A stretch of DNA of 17,656 nucleotides from JBOFCS01 sp051646185 (GTDB taxonomy: Bacteria > Actinomycetota > Actinomycetes > Mycobacteriales > Mycobacteriaceae), in the NCBI GenBank assembly GCA_051646185.1, contig JBOFCS010000003.1:1-17656 (forward strand), in the 5' to 3' direction. A program made the position numbers and the translations under genes. Under the pieces are notes generated by a model. That model was not told where the DNA came from. It worked only from the letters and a program-made list of their open reading frames with translations, and did not search any database. This document shows positions 1 to 7,171 of this stretch, piece by piece (the stretch's first letter is position 1; each line of letters starts with the position of its first letter).

Positions 1-36
1 AACTTCTGCCATTAATTCATCGTCATTGCTTTCCAC
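1..36 (-). CDS. Start of an unidentified gene (5' partial)
   Basis: A GTG codon at 36-34 opens a frame that runs off the left edge after 12 codons, reading MESNDDELMAEV. It is preceded by a good Shine-Dalgarno sequence, GGAGGG at 46-41, four bases before the GTG. It follows the ABC permease stop by 43 bases on the same strand, so it is probably the next gene of that unit. The acidic N-terminus is too short to name a family. The start call rests on the ribosome binding site and the open frame only. Confidence 0.5.
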   Translation of the reverse strand, partial: MESNDDELMAEV

Positions 37-79
37 TGCGCCCTCCAATTTTTGACAGTGTGTAAAAAATCTCCAGCAC

Positions 80-1702
80 CTATACCGACTTGCTTACCTG
101 AGCAAAAATCAGATCAGCATCTTTCTGCATCTTCTTAATCGCTATTTGTCCGCCCCACCAAAAACCTACTGCCCCAATAATTGCCGCAACAAGGACGGCC
201 ACATAATTACTTGGTTCGGGCAATAATGCTGCCAACAACGCACAGGGCACTGTGGTAGCAAGCAGGATTCCGATACTTATTAGCAAAAATACAAATGCAT
301 TGGCCTTAAAAGAATTACGAGTACTTATCGAAAAAGTTTTACTGGCTTCCGGTACCGGATAAGGAGCCAGCGCCGAAGACACCATCGCCAAGCCACCACC
401 CACCCCAAACATCACAACCGTAATCGCTAGCGGAACCGCTAAACGATCCATCCCGGTATCTCCGAAAATACGCACCACCACCGTCGCACTTACTGCAAAA
501 GGAGCAATAACCAGCAGCCAAACAATTTGCCGACCACGCACATCTGCCTTGATCGCTTCCGGGATCATCACTATATGCCACAAAGACTTACCGTCGAAAC
601 CATACATATCACTACCGGCAGCCATCCCAGCGAAAAGCACAATCCACGCTCCCCAAGTGGCATTAAACGGAATCAATGGAGAAAGCAGTGGCCCAATACC
701 TGAAAGCAATGCCATAATCACCACCGAAAGCAGCTGCGTCCTGCGACGAATATCCCCACGCCACAGCGACAACTCGCGTGACACCACTGCACCCAACCGG
801 CTTGCTCGCCAACCCTGTTGAATATCTTTACCCTGATTTTTTATCTGAGCCGCAGTAGCGCCGACAGATTCGGACACTGCCCCATCAAAGTAACGCAGCA
901 CCAGTTTTTGCCAGGCAAACAGTAGCAGCATATCGAGAATAATTAACCCCAGAACGGCAAGGGCAGCTAGGACCCAATGCCCGTCGATCACCGCATCAAC
1001 ACTGGTAACCCCCCAAGCAAAAGGAATCGAATGTGCCACAGTCAATGGCCAAGTCACTTCACCATCAACTACTCGACTCATACTGCTGGTGAGCGGATAC
1101 TGCAAAAGATATAATGAAGCAAACACCGCAGAGAAGACTAAAAGAGCAAGCTCACGGCTCCGACGACTTTTCAACAGCTGCGACATTAACAGCATCAAAA
1201 CCCTTGCTGTCAAAACAAATAATAGTACTGTGGCTGGCCAGGCAATCACAGCAAAAATTAACGCCGAAGGCTGATGCATCAGAGCGTAAATCGGAATTAC
1301 AGCACTAGCAACAACAGTCACTGGAACCACTATCCCCAGCATCGACGTAGAAAGTAAAGCCGTTGCAAGTTTTTGAGGATTAACTGACAGAAGTTGAAAA
1401 TGCCTTGGTTGTAAACTATTTTCAGAAATACCAGAGAGCACCGGCATTAATGCCCACATAAGCCCCACGCTAGCTAGAACTAAAGCTGTTCTGCCGCCAA
1501 TCAATGCCTGGGATCCTTCAATAGGCAAAGCTGCTTGAAGGCACAACCCCAAGGAAGCTATCAGGCCCAATAACCCCGCCAACACTTTTACTACCGCAGT
1601 GCCACCAGAAAACTGACGCTTGTAAAGGGTCACCCGCATCGCTAACACTGTTCGCCAGAGCGAAACCTGCTCCGATTTTATTGGCATCATGCCCGCATCC
1701 AT
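80..1702 (-). CDS. ABC transporter permease, about 12 transmembrane helices
   Basis: A 540-residue integral membrane protein, probably the membrane half of an ABC exporter with the ATPase gene just upstream. I count roughly twelve hydrophobic segments: about six between residues 40 and 270, then a cytoplasmic stretch around 280-320 containing WRASRLGAVVSREL, then about six more between 325 and 525. This fits two fused six-helix halves. There is no large extracellular domain of the MacB/FtsX kind and no substrate-binding domain. The substrate is unknown. The ATG at 1702 is chosen because GGGGGA lies five bases upstream; it overlaps the end of the ATPase gene by 16 bases, so the two are probably translationally coupled. 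Drug, peptide or lipid export are all possible and the sequence does not choose between them. Confidence 0.75.
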   Translation of the reverse strand: MDAGMMPIKSEQVSLWRTVLAMRVTLYKRQFSGGTAVVKVLAGLLGLIASLGLCLQAALPIEGSQALIGGRTALVLASVGLMWALMPVLSGISENSLQPRHFQLLSVNPQKLATALLSTSMLGIVVPVTVVASAVIPIYALMHQPSALIFAVIAWPATVLLFVLTARVLMLLMSQLLKSRRSRELALLVFSAVFASLYLLQYPLTSSMSRVVDGEVTWPLTVAHSIPFAWGVTSVDAVIDGHWVLAALAVLGLIILDMLLLFAWQKLVLRYFDGAVSESVGATAAQIKNQGKDIQQGWRASRLGAVVSRELSLWRGDIRRRTQLLSVVIMALLSGIGPLLSPLIPFNATWGAWIVLFAGMAAGSDMYGFDGKSLWHIVMIPEAIKADVRGRQIVWLLVIAPFAVSATVVVRIFGDTGMDRLAVPLAITVVMFGVGGGLAMVSSALAPYPVPEASKTFSISTRNSFKANAFVFLLISIGILLATTVPCALLAALLPEPSNYVAVLVAAIIGAVGFWWGGQIAIKKMQKDADLIFAQVSKSV

Positions 1703-2472
1703 GACAGTCCCCCTGAACCTGCGATAGGGGCGCCCACCAACCGAACAAAGGCATCATCCAAAGTTCCACCCGCCCGAATTTCCTCCACAGTTCCCGCAGC
1801 CACCACCTGCCCCCCAGTAATAACCCCAACATGAGTACAAATCTGTTCTACCAAGGCCATTACATGACTCGATAAAATCACTGAACCACCAGAACGAACA
1901 AATTCCAGAAGAATATTGCGGATTCCCGTCGAAGAAATAGGATCTACCGCTTCAAAAGGCTCATCCAGCACCAACAATTTTGGGCCATGCAATAACGCTG
2001 ACGCAAGTCCAATTTTCTTGGTCATCCCGGCTGAGTAATCGGCAATGACCGTCCCGCCAGCACCGGCAAGATCTAAAACTTCCAATAGTTCATCGCGTCG
2101 CTGAGCAATGACCGCTTCTGACATCCCCCGTAAACGGCCAATATAGGTCAACAGTTCATGCCCGGTAAACTGAGCTGGCAAGCTCAACCCATCGGGGAGA
2201 ACACCTAGCAATTGCTTTGCCACTAAAGGATTTTCCCAAACATTATGCCCAAAAACTAAGCTTCTTCCCCGATCCGGGCGAAGCAAACCCACCGCCATAG
2301 ACAAAGAAGTTGTTTTCCCCGCACCATTTGGCCCCACCAAGCCAAATAGCGAACCTGGCGGAACAATCAACGACAGATTGTTTACCGCAATTTTGGGTCC
2401 AAAAGCCATAGACAGTTGCTCAAGGTGCAGAGCTGCGAGAGGGGCTTGCACACTATCCAACGATTCGCGCAT
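1687..2472 (-). CDS. ABC transporter ATP-binding protein
   Basis: The nucleotide-binding subunit of an ABC-2-like exporter, driving the permease encoded immediately downstream. Counting from the ATG at 2472 (about 261 residues): Walker A GPNGAGKT near 47-54, an ABC signature read as YSAGM near 146-150 (the usual form is LSGGQ/LSGGM, so it is slightly divergent), Walker B LLVLDEP near 166-172 and the H-loop SSH near 201-203. The frame is open back to a GTG at 2499. I prefer the ATG at 2472 because neither start has a clear ribosome binding site and the ABC fold begins at about residue 15 either way. The order ATPase then permease with overlapping ends is the usual two-gene exporter layout. No partner binding protein is seen, which argues against an importer. 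Confidence 0.85.
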   Translation of the reverse strand: MRESLDSVQAPLAALHLEQLSMAFGPKIAVNNLSLIVPPGSLFGLVGPNGAGKTTSLSMAVGLLRPDRGRSLVFGHNVWENPLVAKQLLGVLPDGLSLPAQFTGHELLTYIGRLRGMSEAVIAQRRDELLEVLDLAGAGGTVIADYSAGMTKKIGLASALLHGPKLLVLDEPFEAVDPISSTGIRNILLEFVRSGGSVILSSHVMALVEQICTHVGVITGGQVVAAGTVEEIRAGGTLDDAFVRLVGAPIAGSGGLSWMRA

Positions 2473-2550
2473 AGTAGCGATACTAACCAGCCAACACACT
2501 TTATGCTGTTTGGCAACAAAAAATTGTAAAACCGTTATCCAAAAGTAATC

Positions 2551-3000
2551 TTAGGGCTCAACAATAACCGTGCCTGACATACTGGGATGAATCGTACAAG
2601 TGTATGAAAAAGTCCCAACACGAGTAAATGTATACCGGTACTCGCCAGTAGCCATTAGAGAACTCTGCAATACCGGCGACAAGGCAGTTGCCTCACCTAC
2701 ACCGACAACATCATGGCGAGCTGTGTCCTTAAAGCGCCAGAGCACTGTGTCCCCTACCCGAACGGTTAGGGACGCAGGGGTATACTTCATATTCTTTACC
2801 TCGACGGTTAACGCCTGAACATCTGGAGCAGGCTGGCGACCTCCGGATGCAACCCCAACGCTTGCCGTACTGGAATTTAGTGTTATCGCTGTCAGGTTAG
2901 CTGGCTCAGCGCCTCCAGCAGGAACCTCAGTACTACTAGAGTTACAGGAAGCAATCAATAATATACCACTAAGCACTACCGCAGATGTCTTTATTGTCAT
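2551..3000 (-). CDS. Secreted lipoprotein cupredoxin with type 1 copper ligands
   Basis: A 149-residue predicted lipoprotein. The N-terminus has one Lys, a hydrophobic core and a lipobox ending LIASC with Cys19, followed by a Ser/Ala/Gly-rich tether to about residue 60. The rest is a plastocyanin/amicyanin-like cupredoxin domain. The type 1 copper ligands are visible as His96 (ARHDV), Cys135, His138 and Met141 (in TCTIHPSM). AAGGAG lies six bases before the ATG. The start overlaps the copA stop as ATGA, so it should be made in step with the copper pump. By inference it binds copper outside the membrane, either holding ions delivered by CopA or passing electrons. The operon position favours a copper-handling role over respiration. 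The substrate metal is inferred from ligands only. Confidence 0.85.
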   Translation of the reverse strand: MTIKTSAVVLSGILLIASCNSSSTEVPAGGAEPANLTAITLNSSTASVGVASGGRQPAPDVQALTVEVKNMKYTPASLTVRVGDTVLWRFKDTARHDVVGVGEATALSPVLQSSLMATGEYRYTFTRVGTFSYTCTIHPSMSGTVIVEP

Positions 3001-5081
3001 TGAAATCTCCTTAGCCTCAAGCTATTTAAAATAACAAAGATAGATGACATCGCCATAGTCGCTCCGGCGATCATGGGGTTAAGTAAACCACAAGCAGCCA
3101 ACGGAATGGCGGCAATGTTATAAAGAAAAGCCCAAAATAGATTTACTTTAATCGTTCGCAGAGTACTTTGCGATAGCATAATTGCGGTAGAAACGCTACG
3201 CAGGTCCCCACGCAGTAAAGTGATGTCACTAGCTTCGATAGCAACATCGGTTCCTGTTCCCATCGCTATGCCGACATCAGCAATTGCCAACGCAGCAGCA
3301 TCGTTAACACCGTCTCCCACCATCGCCACTCGTTTCCCCTGACCTTGCAGGTCAGCAATCACCTGCGCTTTACCCTCAGGGAGAACTCCGGAAATGACCG
3401 TTTCAATTCCCACCTGCTCTGCAACTACATGAGCTACCTCACGATGATCTCCGGTTAAAAGAATTGGTGTCATCCCAGCAGATTTTAGCTCTTTAACTGC
3501 TTGTATGCTGGAAGCTTTCAATGAGTCACGCACCGCAAAAACTCCACGAATTTTCCCGCCCCACTGCACAACAACCCAGGTAGCTGTTGCCGGTAAACCC
3601 TGGGTAAGTTCCCGTGGAAGTTCCGCTTCTGCCTTTCCTAACGTCACCTCAATATTGTGAATAAAACCTCGAACCCCCCAACCTGTGTCACTACTAAAAT
3701 CAGAAACCGGGACACGCTCAGCAGTTAACTGAGCAAGCGCCACTGCAATCGGATGCTGAGAATACGATTCTACTGATGCAGCCCAAAGCTTCACTTGCTC
3801 AATACTTTCTCCTTCCGCAATCACAAAATCTGATACTGACATTTCCCCGGTAGTGACGGTTCCTGTCTTATCAAGCACCACCACATCAACATCGTTAATC
3901 CTCTCTAAAACTTCTGGCCCTTTAATGAGGATGCCAAGCTGAGCGCCCCTACCGGTACCAACAAGAATTGCGGTAGGCGTCGCCAACCCTAAAGCACAAG
4001 GGCAGGCAATAATAACAACGGCAATAGCAGCGCTTAAAGCACCAGAAACACTGGATCCAGAAAATAGCCAAACTATCAGAGTCAGAACGGAAATACCTAA
4101 AACTATAGGAACAAAGACCCCCGAAATACGGTCAGCCAGACGCTGGGCGTTGGCTTTCCCCTCTTGAGCCGACTCCACCAAAGCCCTAATGCGAGCTATC
4201 TGAGTATCGGCACCGATGCGATGTGCCCGCACAACAAGTTGCCCATTTATACATATTGTCGAGCCAGCAACCTGGTCTCCCTTACCAACATCAACAGGCA
4301 CAGATTCTCCGGTCAAAGCCGATGCATCTACTGCTGAAAAACCGCTCTGCACTACCCCATCGGTGGCAATCTTTTCCCCCGGTCGAACAATAAAATAGTC
4401 GCCAATAGCTAGTTCCGATAAAGCAATACTTTGCTCTTTTCCGTTTCGAATCACCACTACATCTTTGACACTCAACTCCATTAAAGCCCGTAGAGCTGAT
4501 CCCGCTGAGCGTTTAGCTTTGGATTCAAAATATCGACCAAGCAAAAGGAACGCCGTCACCACTGCCGATACTTCAAAGTAGCTATGGCCTTCTCCTGCTG
4601 TGCTCCACTGGAACAATGACCACCCATAGGCCACTAATGTACCCACTGAAATAAGTGTGTTCATCGATGTCCCACCATGGCGCGCATCCAAGAAAGCCGC
4701 TTTATGGAAGGGGTACCCAGCCCAAAATACTATTGGGGTGGCAAGCGCAAACGCCACTGTTTGCCAATACGGAAAATGCAGCCCAGGGAACATCGTGACC
4801 GGCACAAGAATAGTGGAAAACACTAAAGCCACAACAACTCTGCGGACTAAACCATCATTGGCGGCAACATCTTCTTGTACCGGAGATTTTACCGCATACC
4901 CGGTTGCCTCCACTGCTGCAATAAGATCAGCTGGCCGAATCTTCACCGGGTGAGAAACAATAGCAACCTCAGTGGCAAAATTAACTCGCGCTTGAACCCC
5001 AGGTATCTTATTAAGCTTTCGCTCTACTCGTTGAGCACAAGAAGCGCAAGTCATTCCGGTTATACTTAGCGAAGTGTGCAT
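2997..5081 (-). CDS. copA: Copper-exporting P1B-type ATPase CopA
   Basis: A 694-residue Cu(I)-translocating P-type ATPase that pumps cytosolic copper outwards at the expense of ATP. There is one N-terminal heavy-metal-associated domain with GMTCASC (Cys12, Cys15). Further along: actuator motif TGES at 257-260; the intramembrane metal site CPC at 360-362; phosphorylation site DKTGT starting at Asp404; nucleotide-binding SQHP at 441-444; and hinge GDGVND at 589-594. The last helices carry Tyr654-Asn655 and MSS at 678-680, as in the Cu(I)-specific P1B-1 subgroup. AGGAGG at 5093-5088, six bases before the ATG, fixes the start. It is the second gene after csoR (25-base gap) and overlaps the cupredoxin gene downstream. 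Length and domain order are complete, with nothing truncated. Confidence 0.95.
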   Translation of the reverse strand: MHTSLSITGMTCASCAQRVERKLNKIPGVQARVNFATEVAIVSHPVKIRPADLIAAVEATGYAVKSPVQEDVAANDGLVRRVVVALVFSTILVPVTMFPGLHFPYWQTVAFALATPIVFWAGYPFHKAAFLDARHGGTSMNTLISVGTLVAYGWSLFQWSTAGEGHSYFEVSAVVTAFLLLGRYFESKAKRSAGSALRALMELSVKDVVVIRNGKEQSIALSELAIGDYFIVRPGEKIATDGVVQSGFSAVDASALTGESVPVDVGKGDQVAGSTICINGQLVVRAHRIGADTQIARIRALVESAQEGKANAQRLADRISGVFVPIVLGISVLTLIVWLFSGSSVSGALSAAIAVVIIACPCALGLATPTAILVGTGRGAQLGILIKGPEVLERINDVDVVVLDKTGTVTTGEMSVSDFVIAEGESIEQVKLWAASVESYSQHPIAVALAQLTAERVPVSDFSSDTGWGVRGFIHNIEVTLGKAEAELPRELTQGLPATATWVVVQWGGKIRGVFAVRDSLKASSIQAVKELKSAGMTPILLTGDHREVAHVVAEQVGIETVISGVLPEGKAQVIADLQGQGKRVAMVGDGVNDAAALAIADVGIAMGTGTDVAIEASDITLLRGDLRSVSTAIMLSQSTLRTIKVNLFWAFLYNIAAIPLAACGLLNPMIAGATMAMSSIFVILNSLRLRRFQ

Positions 5082-5087
5082 TGCCTG

Positions 5088-5093
5088 CCTCCT
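5088..5093 (-). promoter_or_regulatory. Strong ribosome binding site of copA
   Basis: AGGAGG reads on the minus strand and is followed by six bases before the copA ATG at 5081. It is a full match to the anti-Shine-Dalgarno core and is stronger than the csoR site, so the pump may be translated better than the repressor from the same mRNA (inference). Confidence 0.75.
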
Positions 5094-5106
5094 GCTTCGA
5101 CAATCG

Positions 5107-5388
5107 CTACGAACGAACTAATCTAGCAATGGCGGCGGAAGCTTCGTCCACCTTTTCTTGAGCTTCAGGGCCACCTCTGCGAGCCGCCTCTACCACACAA
5201 CCAGCAAGATGTGCATCAAGAAGCTTAAGAGAAACTGACTGCAAAGCCTTGGTGGCGGCCGAGACCTGGGTTAAGACATCAATGCAATAACGATCTTCAG
5301 TAATCATCCGGGATAACCCGGCAACCTGCCCTTCAATTCTTCTAAGCCGTTTAAGTAAATCCTCTTTTTCAGGGCCATAACTAGACAT
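5107..5388 (-). CDS. csoR: CsoR-type copper-sensing transcriptional repressor
   Basis: A 93-residue DUF156/CsoR-family repressor that releases DNA when it binds Cu(I). The all-helical core and the family's Cys-His-Cys copper triad are present as Cys35 (in YCIDVL), His60 and Cys64 (in DAHLAGC); M. tuberculosis CsoR uses C36, H61, C65. This excludes the RcnR nickel/cobalt subgroup, which has a different ligand set. It is the first gene of a csoR-copA-cupredoxin unit and has a textbook CsoR operator directly before its start, so it should repress itself and the pump. The ATG at 5388 is the only in-frame start, since an in-frame TGA sits two codons upstream. Its ribosome site (GAGG) lies only one base away, so translation initiation may be weak. 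Confidence 0.93.
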   Translation of the reverse strand: MSSYGPEKEDLLKRLRRIEGQVAGLSRMITEDRYCIDVLTQVSAATKALQSVSLKLLDAHLAGCVVEAARRGGPEAQEKVDEASAAIARLVRS

Positions 5389-5397
5389 ACCTCAAGC

Positions 5398-5414
5398 ATA
5401 CCCCCCAAGGGTAT
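5398..5414 (-). promoter_or_regulatory. CsoR operator (ATACCC-N5-GGGTAT)
   Basis: The 17 bases form a perfect inverted repeat, ATACCC-CCCAA-GGGTAT on the plus strand. The architecture (six-base arms, five-base G/C-rich spacer) is the same as the Bacillus subtilis copZA CsoR box. It ends nine bases before the csoR ATG, begins just after a TACAAT -10 box, and its outer base is also the last base of the upstream gene's TAA codon. Bound CsoR would cover the likely transcription start, so copper should induce csoR-copA-cupredoxin. Confidence 0.85.
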
Positions 5415-5668
5415 TAATTGTATAGGTTCCGCACCCGACGAACACCATCGACAAAAAGGATTCCACTGAGGATTAGCAGAGTAAAAAACGCTGCCATCCT
5501 TGACCCCGAATAATGTGAGAGGTACCGAGCTGGCCCACCCTCAGTTACCGGAGGAAACAATGTGGTTGTGATCGACCACTGCCAAGCCCACACTGCCGCC
5601 CCAAAAACGAGCAGGGCCACAATAAATTCTAATAGTATTTTTGCTCTAGCGCTGAGACCTTGCTTCAT
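5414..5668 (-). CDS. Small conserved two-helix membrane protein (Rv0514-like by position)
   Basis: An 84-residue protein with two hydrophobic helices at about residues 10-30 and 57-74, a short outward loop between them and a basic C-terminus (RRVRN). I do not recognise a functional domain. Its place, directly behind a roughly 160-residue membrane protein downstream of hemB, matches the small transmembrane protein Rv0514 of M. tuberculosis. The ATG at 5668 is one base past the stop of the upstream gene, so translation is probably coupled. The stop codon shares its last base with the CsoR operator, making this the final gene before the copper unit. Function unknown. Confidence 0.65.
   Translation of the reverse strand: MKQGLSARAKILLEFIVALLVFGAAVWAWQWSITTTLFPPVTEGGPARYLSHYSGSRMAAFFTLLILSGILFVDGVRRVRNLYN
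5417..5422 (-). promoter_or_regulatory. Candidate -10 box of the csoR-copA promoter
   Basis: TACAAT on the minus strand differs by one base from TATAAT and lies three bases upstream of the CsoR operator. It falls within the last codons of the 84-residue membrane protein gene. The region 16-18 bases further upstream holds no good -35 hexamer (GTGTTC at best), which is common for actinobacterial promoters. Transcription would start in or next to the operator. Confidence 0.5.
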
Positions 5669-5669
5669 C

Positions 5670-6149
5670 TCACTTCACCAACTTCACTAACTCAGTCCGA
5701 AGTTGTTCAGGCTTTTTAGCCCAAGCTTGAACAACTGTGCCATCGTCAAGCTTTAAGCCAATTCCTTTGCGCCCTCGGGGAACCCCAGTAAGTTCTCCAA
5801 GAGCGCGTGCTGATTGCCATATATACCCTTCATGGGCCGCAGCATCGGAATCTTCTGAAGCAGGAAAAACCTTCTTAATCCGCTTAACTGCCAGAAGTTC
5901 AGTGCCCTGACGCAAGTTTTCCTTGGTTAAGAGCACACTGGTATGCGTCCTAGCTGCTCCAATTTGCAAAGCAGAAAACCCTGCCAAGATTAACGCTAGA
6001 ATAGCTAAGACCCACCAATGAACCGGTAGTTCCATTGCCCACTCAGAAATCAGAATTACCACACAAAAAACCGGACCAATAGCAACAGTCTTCCAGCTTG
6101 CTCCTGGTTCGCAGATAACTGGCTCAGATATCAGAACTGGTTCCGTCAT
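5670..6149 (-). CDS. Conserved membrane protein, probable DUF3093 family (Rv0513-like)
   Basis: The frame is open from 6215, but I start it at the ATG at 6149, four bases after the stop of the upstream gene. That gives 159 residues, near the usual length for this family, and avoids a 60-base overlap. Two close transmembrane helices (about residues 20-38 and 43-60) are followed by a soluble C-terminal domain of about 95 residues with VPRGRKGIGLKLDDG and a basic end. The overall shape fits DUF3093, assigned from memory without a profile search. M. tuberculosis has a similar-sized transmembrane gene, Rv0513, at this place after hemB. Function is unknown; a membrane-tethered regulatory or lipid-facing role would be guesswork. 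Confidence 0.7.
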   Translation of the reverse strand: MTEPVLISEPVICEPGASWKTVAIGPVFCVVILISEWAMELPVHWWVLAILALILAGFSALQIGAARTHTSVLLTKENLRQGTELLAVKRIKKVFPASEDSDAAAHEGYIWQSARALGELTGVPRGRKGIGLKLDDGTVVQAWAKKPEQLRTELVKLVK

Positions 6150-6153
6150 GACG

Positions 6154-7155
6154 TCACTGATATCTCGGGTTAAAGTACTGCCCAACGGGCTGGCGGTACA
6201 TGTTGATGAGAGCAAAAATTGTTAGACCATAAGCGATAAGGTTTAAAATCCCCTGGACAATTCCAAGTAAACCTGTGGCACCTGGAAGTCCGGCGAGTCC
6301 CAAAAGACTGATAAGACTCAAAAGGCTGGTGAACATGCCGATTCCACCAAATACGGTCAGAGTAATTCGCGCCCAATTTTGACCACGACGCATCACAAAA
6401 GCAAAAAAAATCAGCATACCCACAATAGCGCTAACTACCATAAACCAGCCAAATACTGCTACCTCAAGAACATTAGGGATTCCACTATCGGCTGATAGTG
6501 TTTTGTTTGCTTCGAGGTATCCCTGTCGATCCACGACAAAATAGACCACACCAATAAACTCGGAAAGAATTACCACAGCAAAAACTCCCAACCAGGCCCA
6601 AAAAGCGAACTCCACCGCTCGGGGTTTTATTGGCACCTGATATCCGACAATGCCCTGTTGTTGATATTGAGGCAGCACTGCGGAGACAACCATCGGGGCT
6701 TGCTGTGATGGAGCGGGAGAAGCTCTAGTAAAAAAAGTTTCAGATTCCTTGCGGTGCAATAAGATAAATCCACCTGAGATAAGGACCACAGCAAGAATCC
6801 CACTCACTGCAGCAACAACACCAGCCGTTCCTTCATAGTCAGAAATTCCCAAAACAACCTGTAAGACCGAAAATATGGAACCAAAAGCAAGAACACTTCT
6901 TGCCCAACGATGGCCCTGGCGTAGCAAAAAAGCACAAATAACAACAAGAGAAAAAACAACAAATAACATCAATCCGGTAACAATAAATACCGCAGTACGC
7001 ATGCTTGCCTCCGGAAGCACCTGCGGCTCAACACTAATGGAACTAATCATCGCGGCAACAGAATTGACTACCATCAATACGCTGGCAGCAAGCCATAGCT
7101 GAAACCCGGTATCCACATCCACCGGGCGCTGTTTTTTTGTTACCAAGTCAGTCAT
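6154..7155 (-). CDS. Eight-helix membrane protein built of two homologous halves
   Basis: A 333-residue integral membrane protein with about four helices in residues 17-135 and four more in 183-320, joined by a Pro/Gln-rich cytoplasmic linker (about 140-180). The halves look like a duplication. FQLWLAASVL at 18 aligns with FAFWAWLGVF at 183. LLRQGHRWAR at 77 aligns with VMRRGQNWAR at 254. Both halves end in a basic/aromatic stretch. The Arg-rich G-x-x-W-A-R loop between helices two and three is therefore present twice. Corynebacteria have a hypothetical membrane protein gene at this position after hemB. It lies 16 bases after hemB and four bases before the DUF3093-like gene. Function unknown. 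The ATG at 7155 has AAGGA only at about 12 bases, so the start is moderately sure. Confidence 0.75.
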   Translation of the reverse strand: MTDLVTKKQRPVDVDTGFQLWLAASVLMVVNSVAAMISSISVEPQVLPEASMRTAVFIVTGLMLFVVFSLVVICAFLLRQGHRWARSVLAFGSIFSVLQVVLGISDYEGTAGVVAAVSGILAVVLISGGFILLHRKESETFFTRASPAPSQQAPMVVSAVLPQYQQQGIVGYQVPIKPRAVEFAFWAWLGVFAVVILSEFIGVVYFVVDRQGYLEANKTLSADSGIPNVLEVAVFGWFMVVSAIVGMLIFFAFVMRRGQNWARITLTVFGGIGMFTSLLSLISLLGLAGLPGATGLLGIVQGILNLIAYGLTIFALINMYRQPVGQYFNPRYQ

Positions 7156-7171
7156 ATCGTTACCGTAGTCC

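Noticed and set aside
1518..1832. A 104-codon minus-strand frame across the ATPase/permease junction
   Set aside because: It lies out of frame with both genes, starts inside the ATPase and reads a Trp/Gly-rich sequence without a domain.
6150..6215. Upstream extension of the DUF3093-like protein by 22 residues
   Set aside because: It would overlap the eight-helix protein gene by about 60 bases, and the extra residues look like an out-of-frame reading of it; the ATG at 6149 fits the family length.
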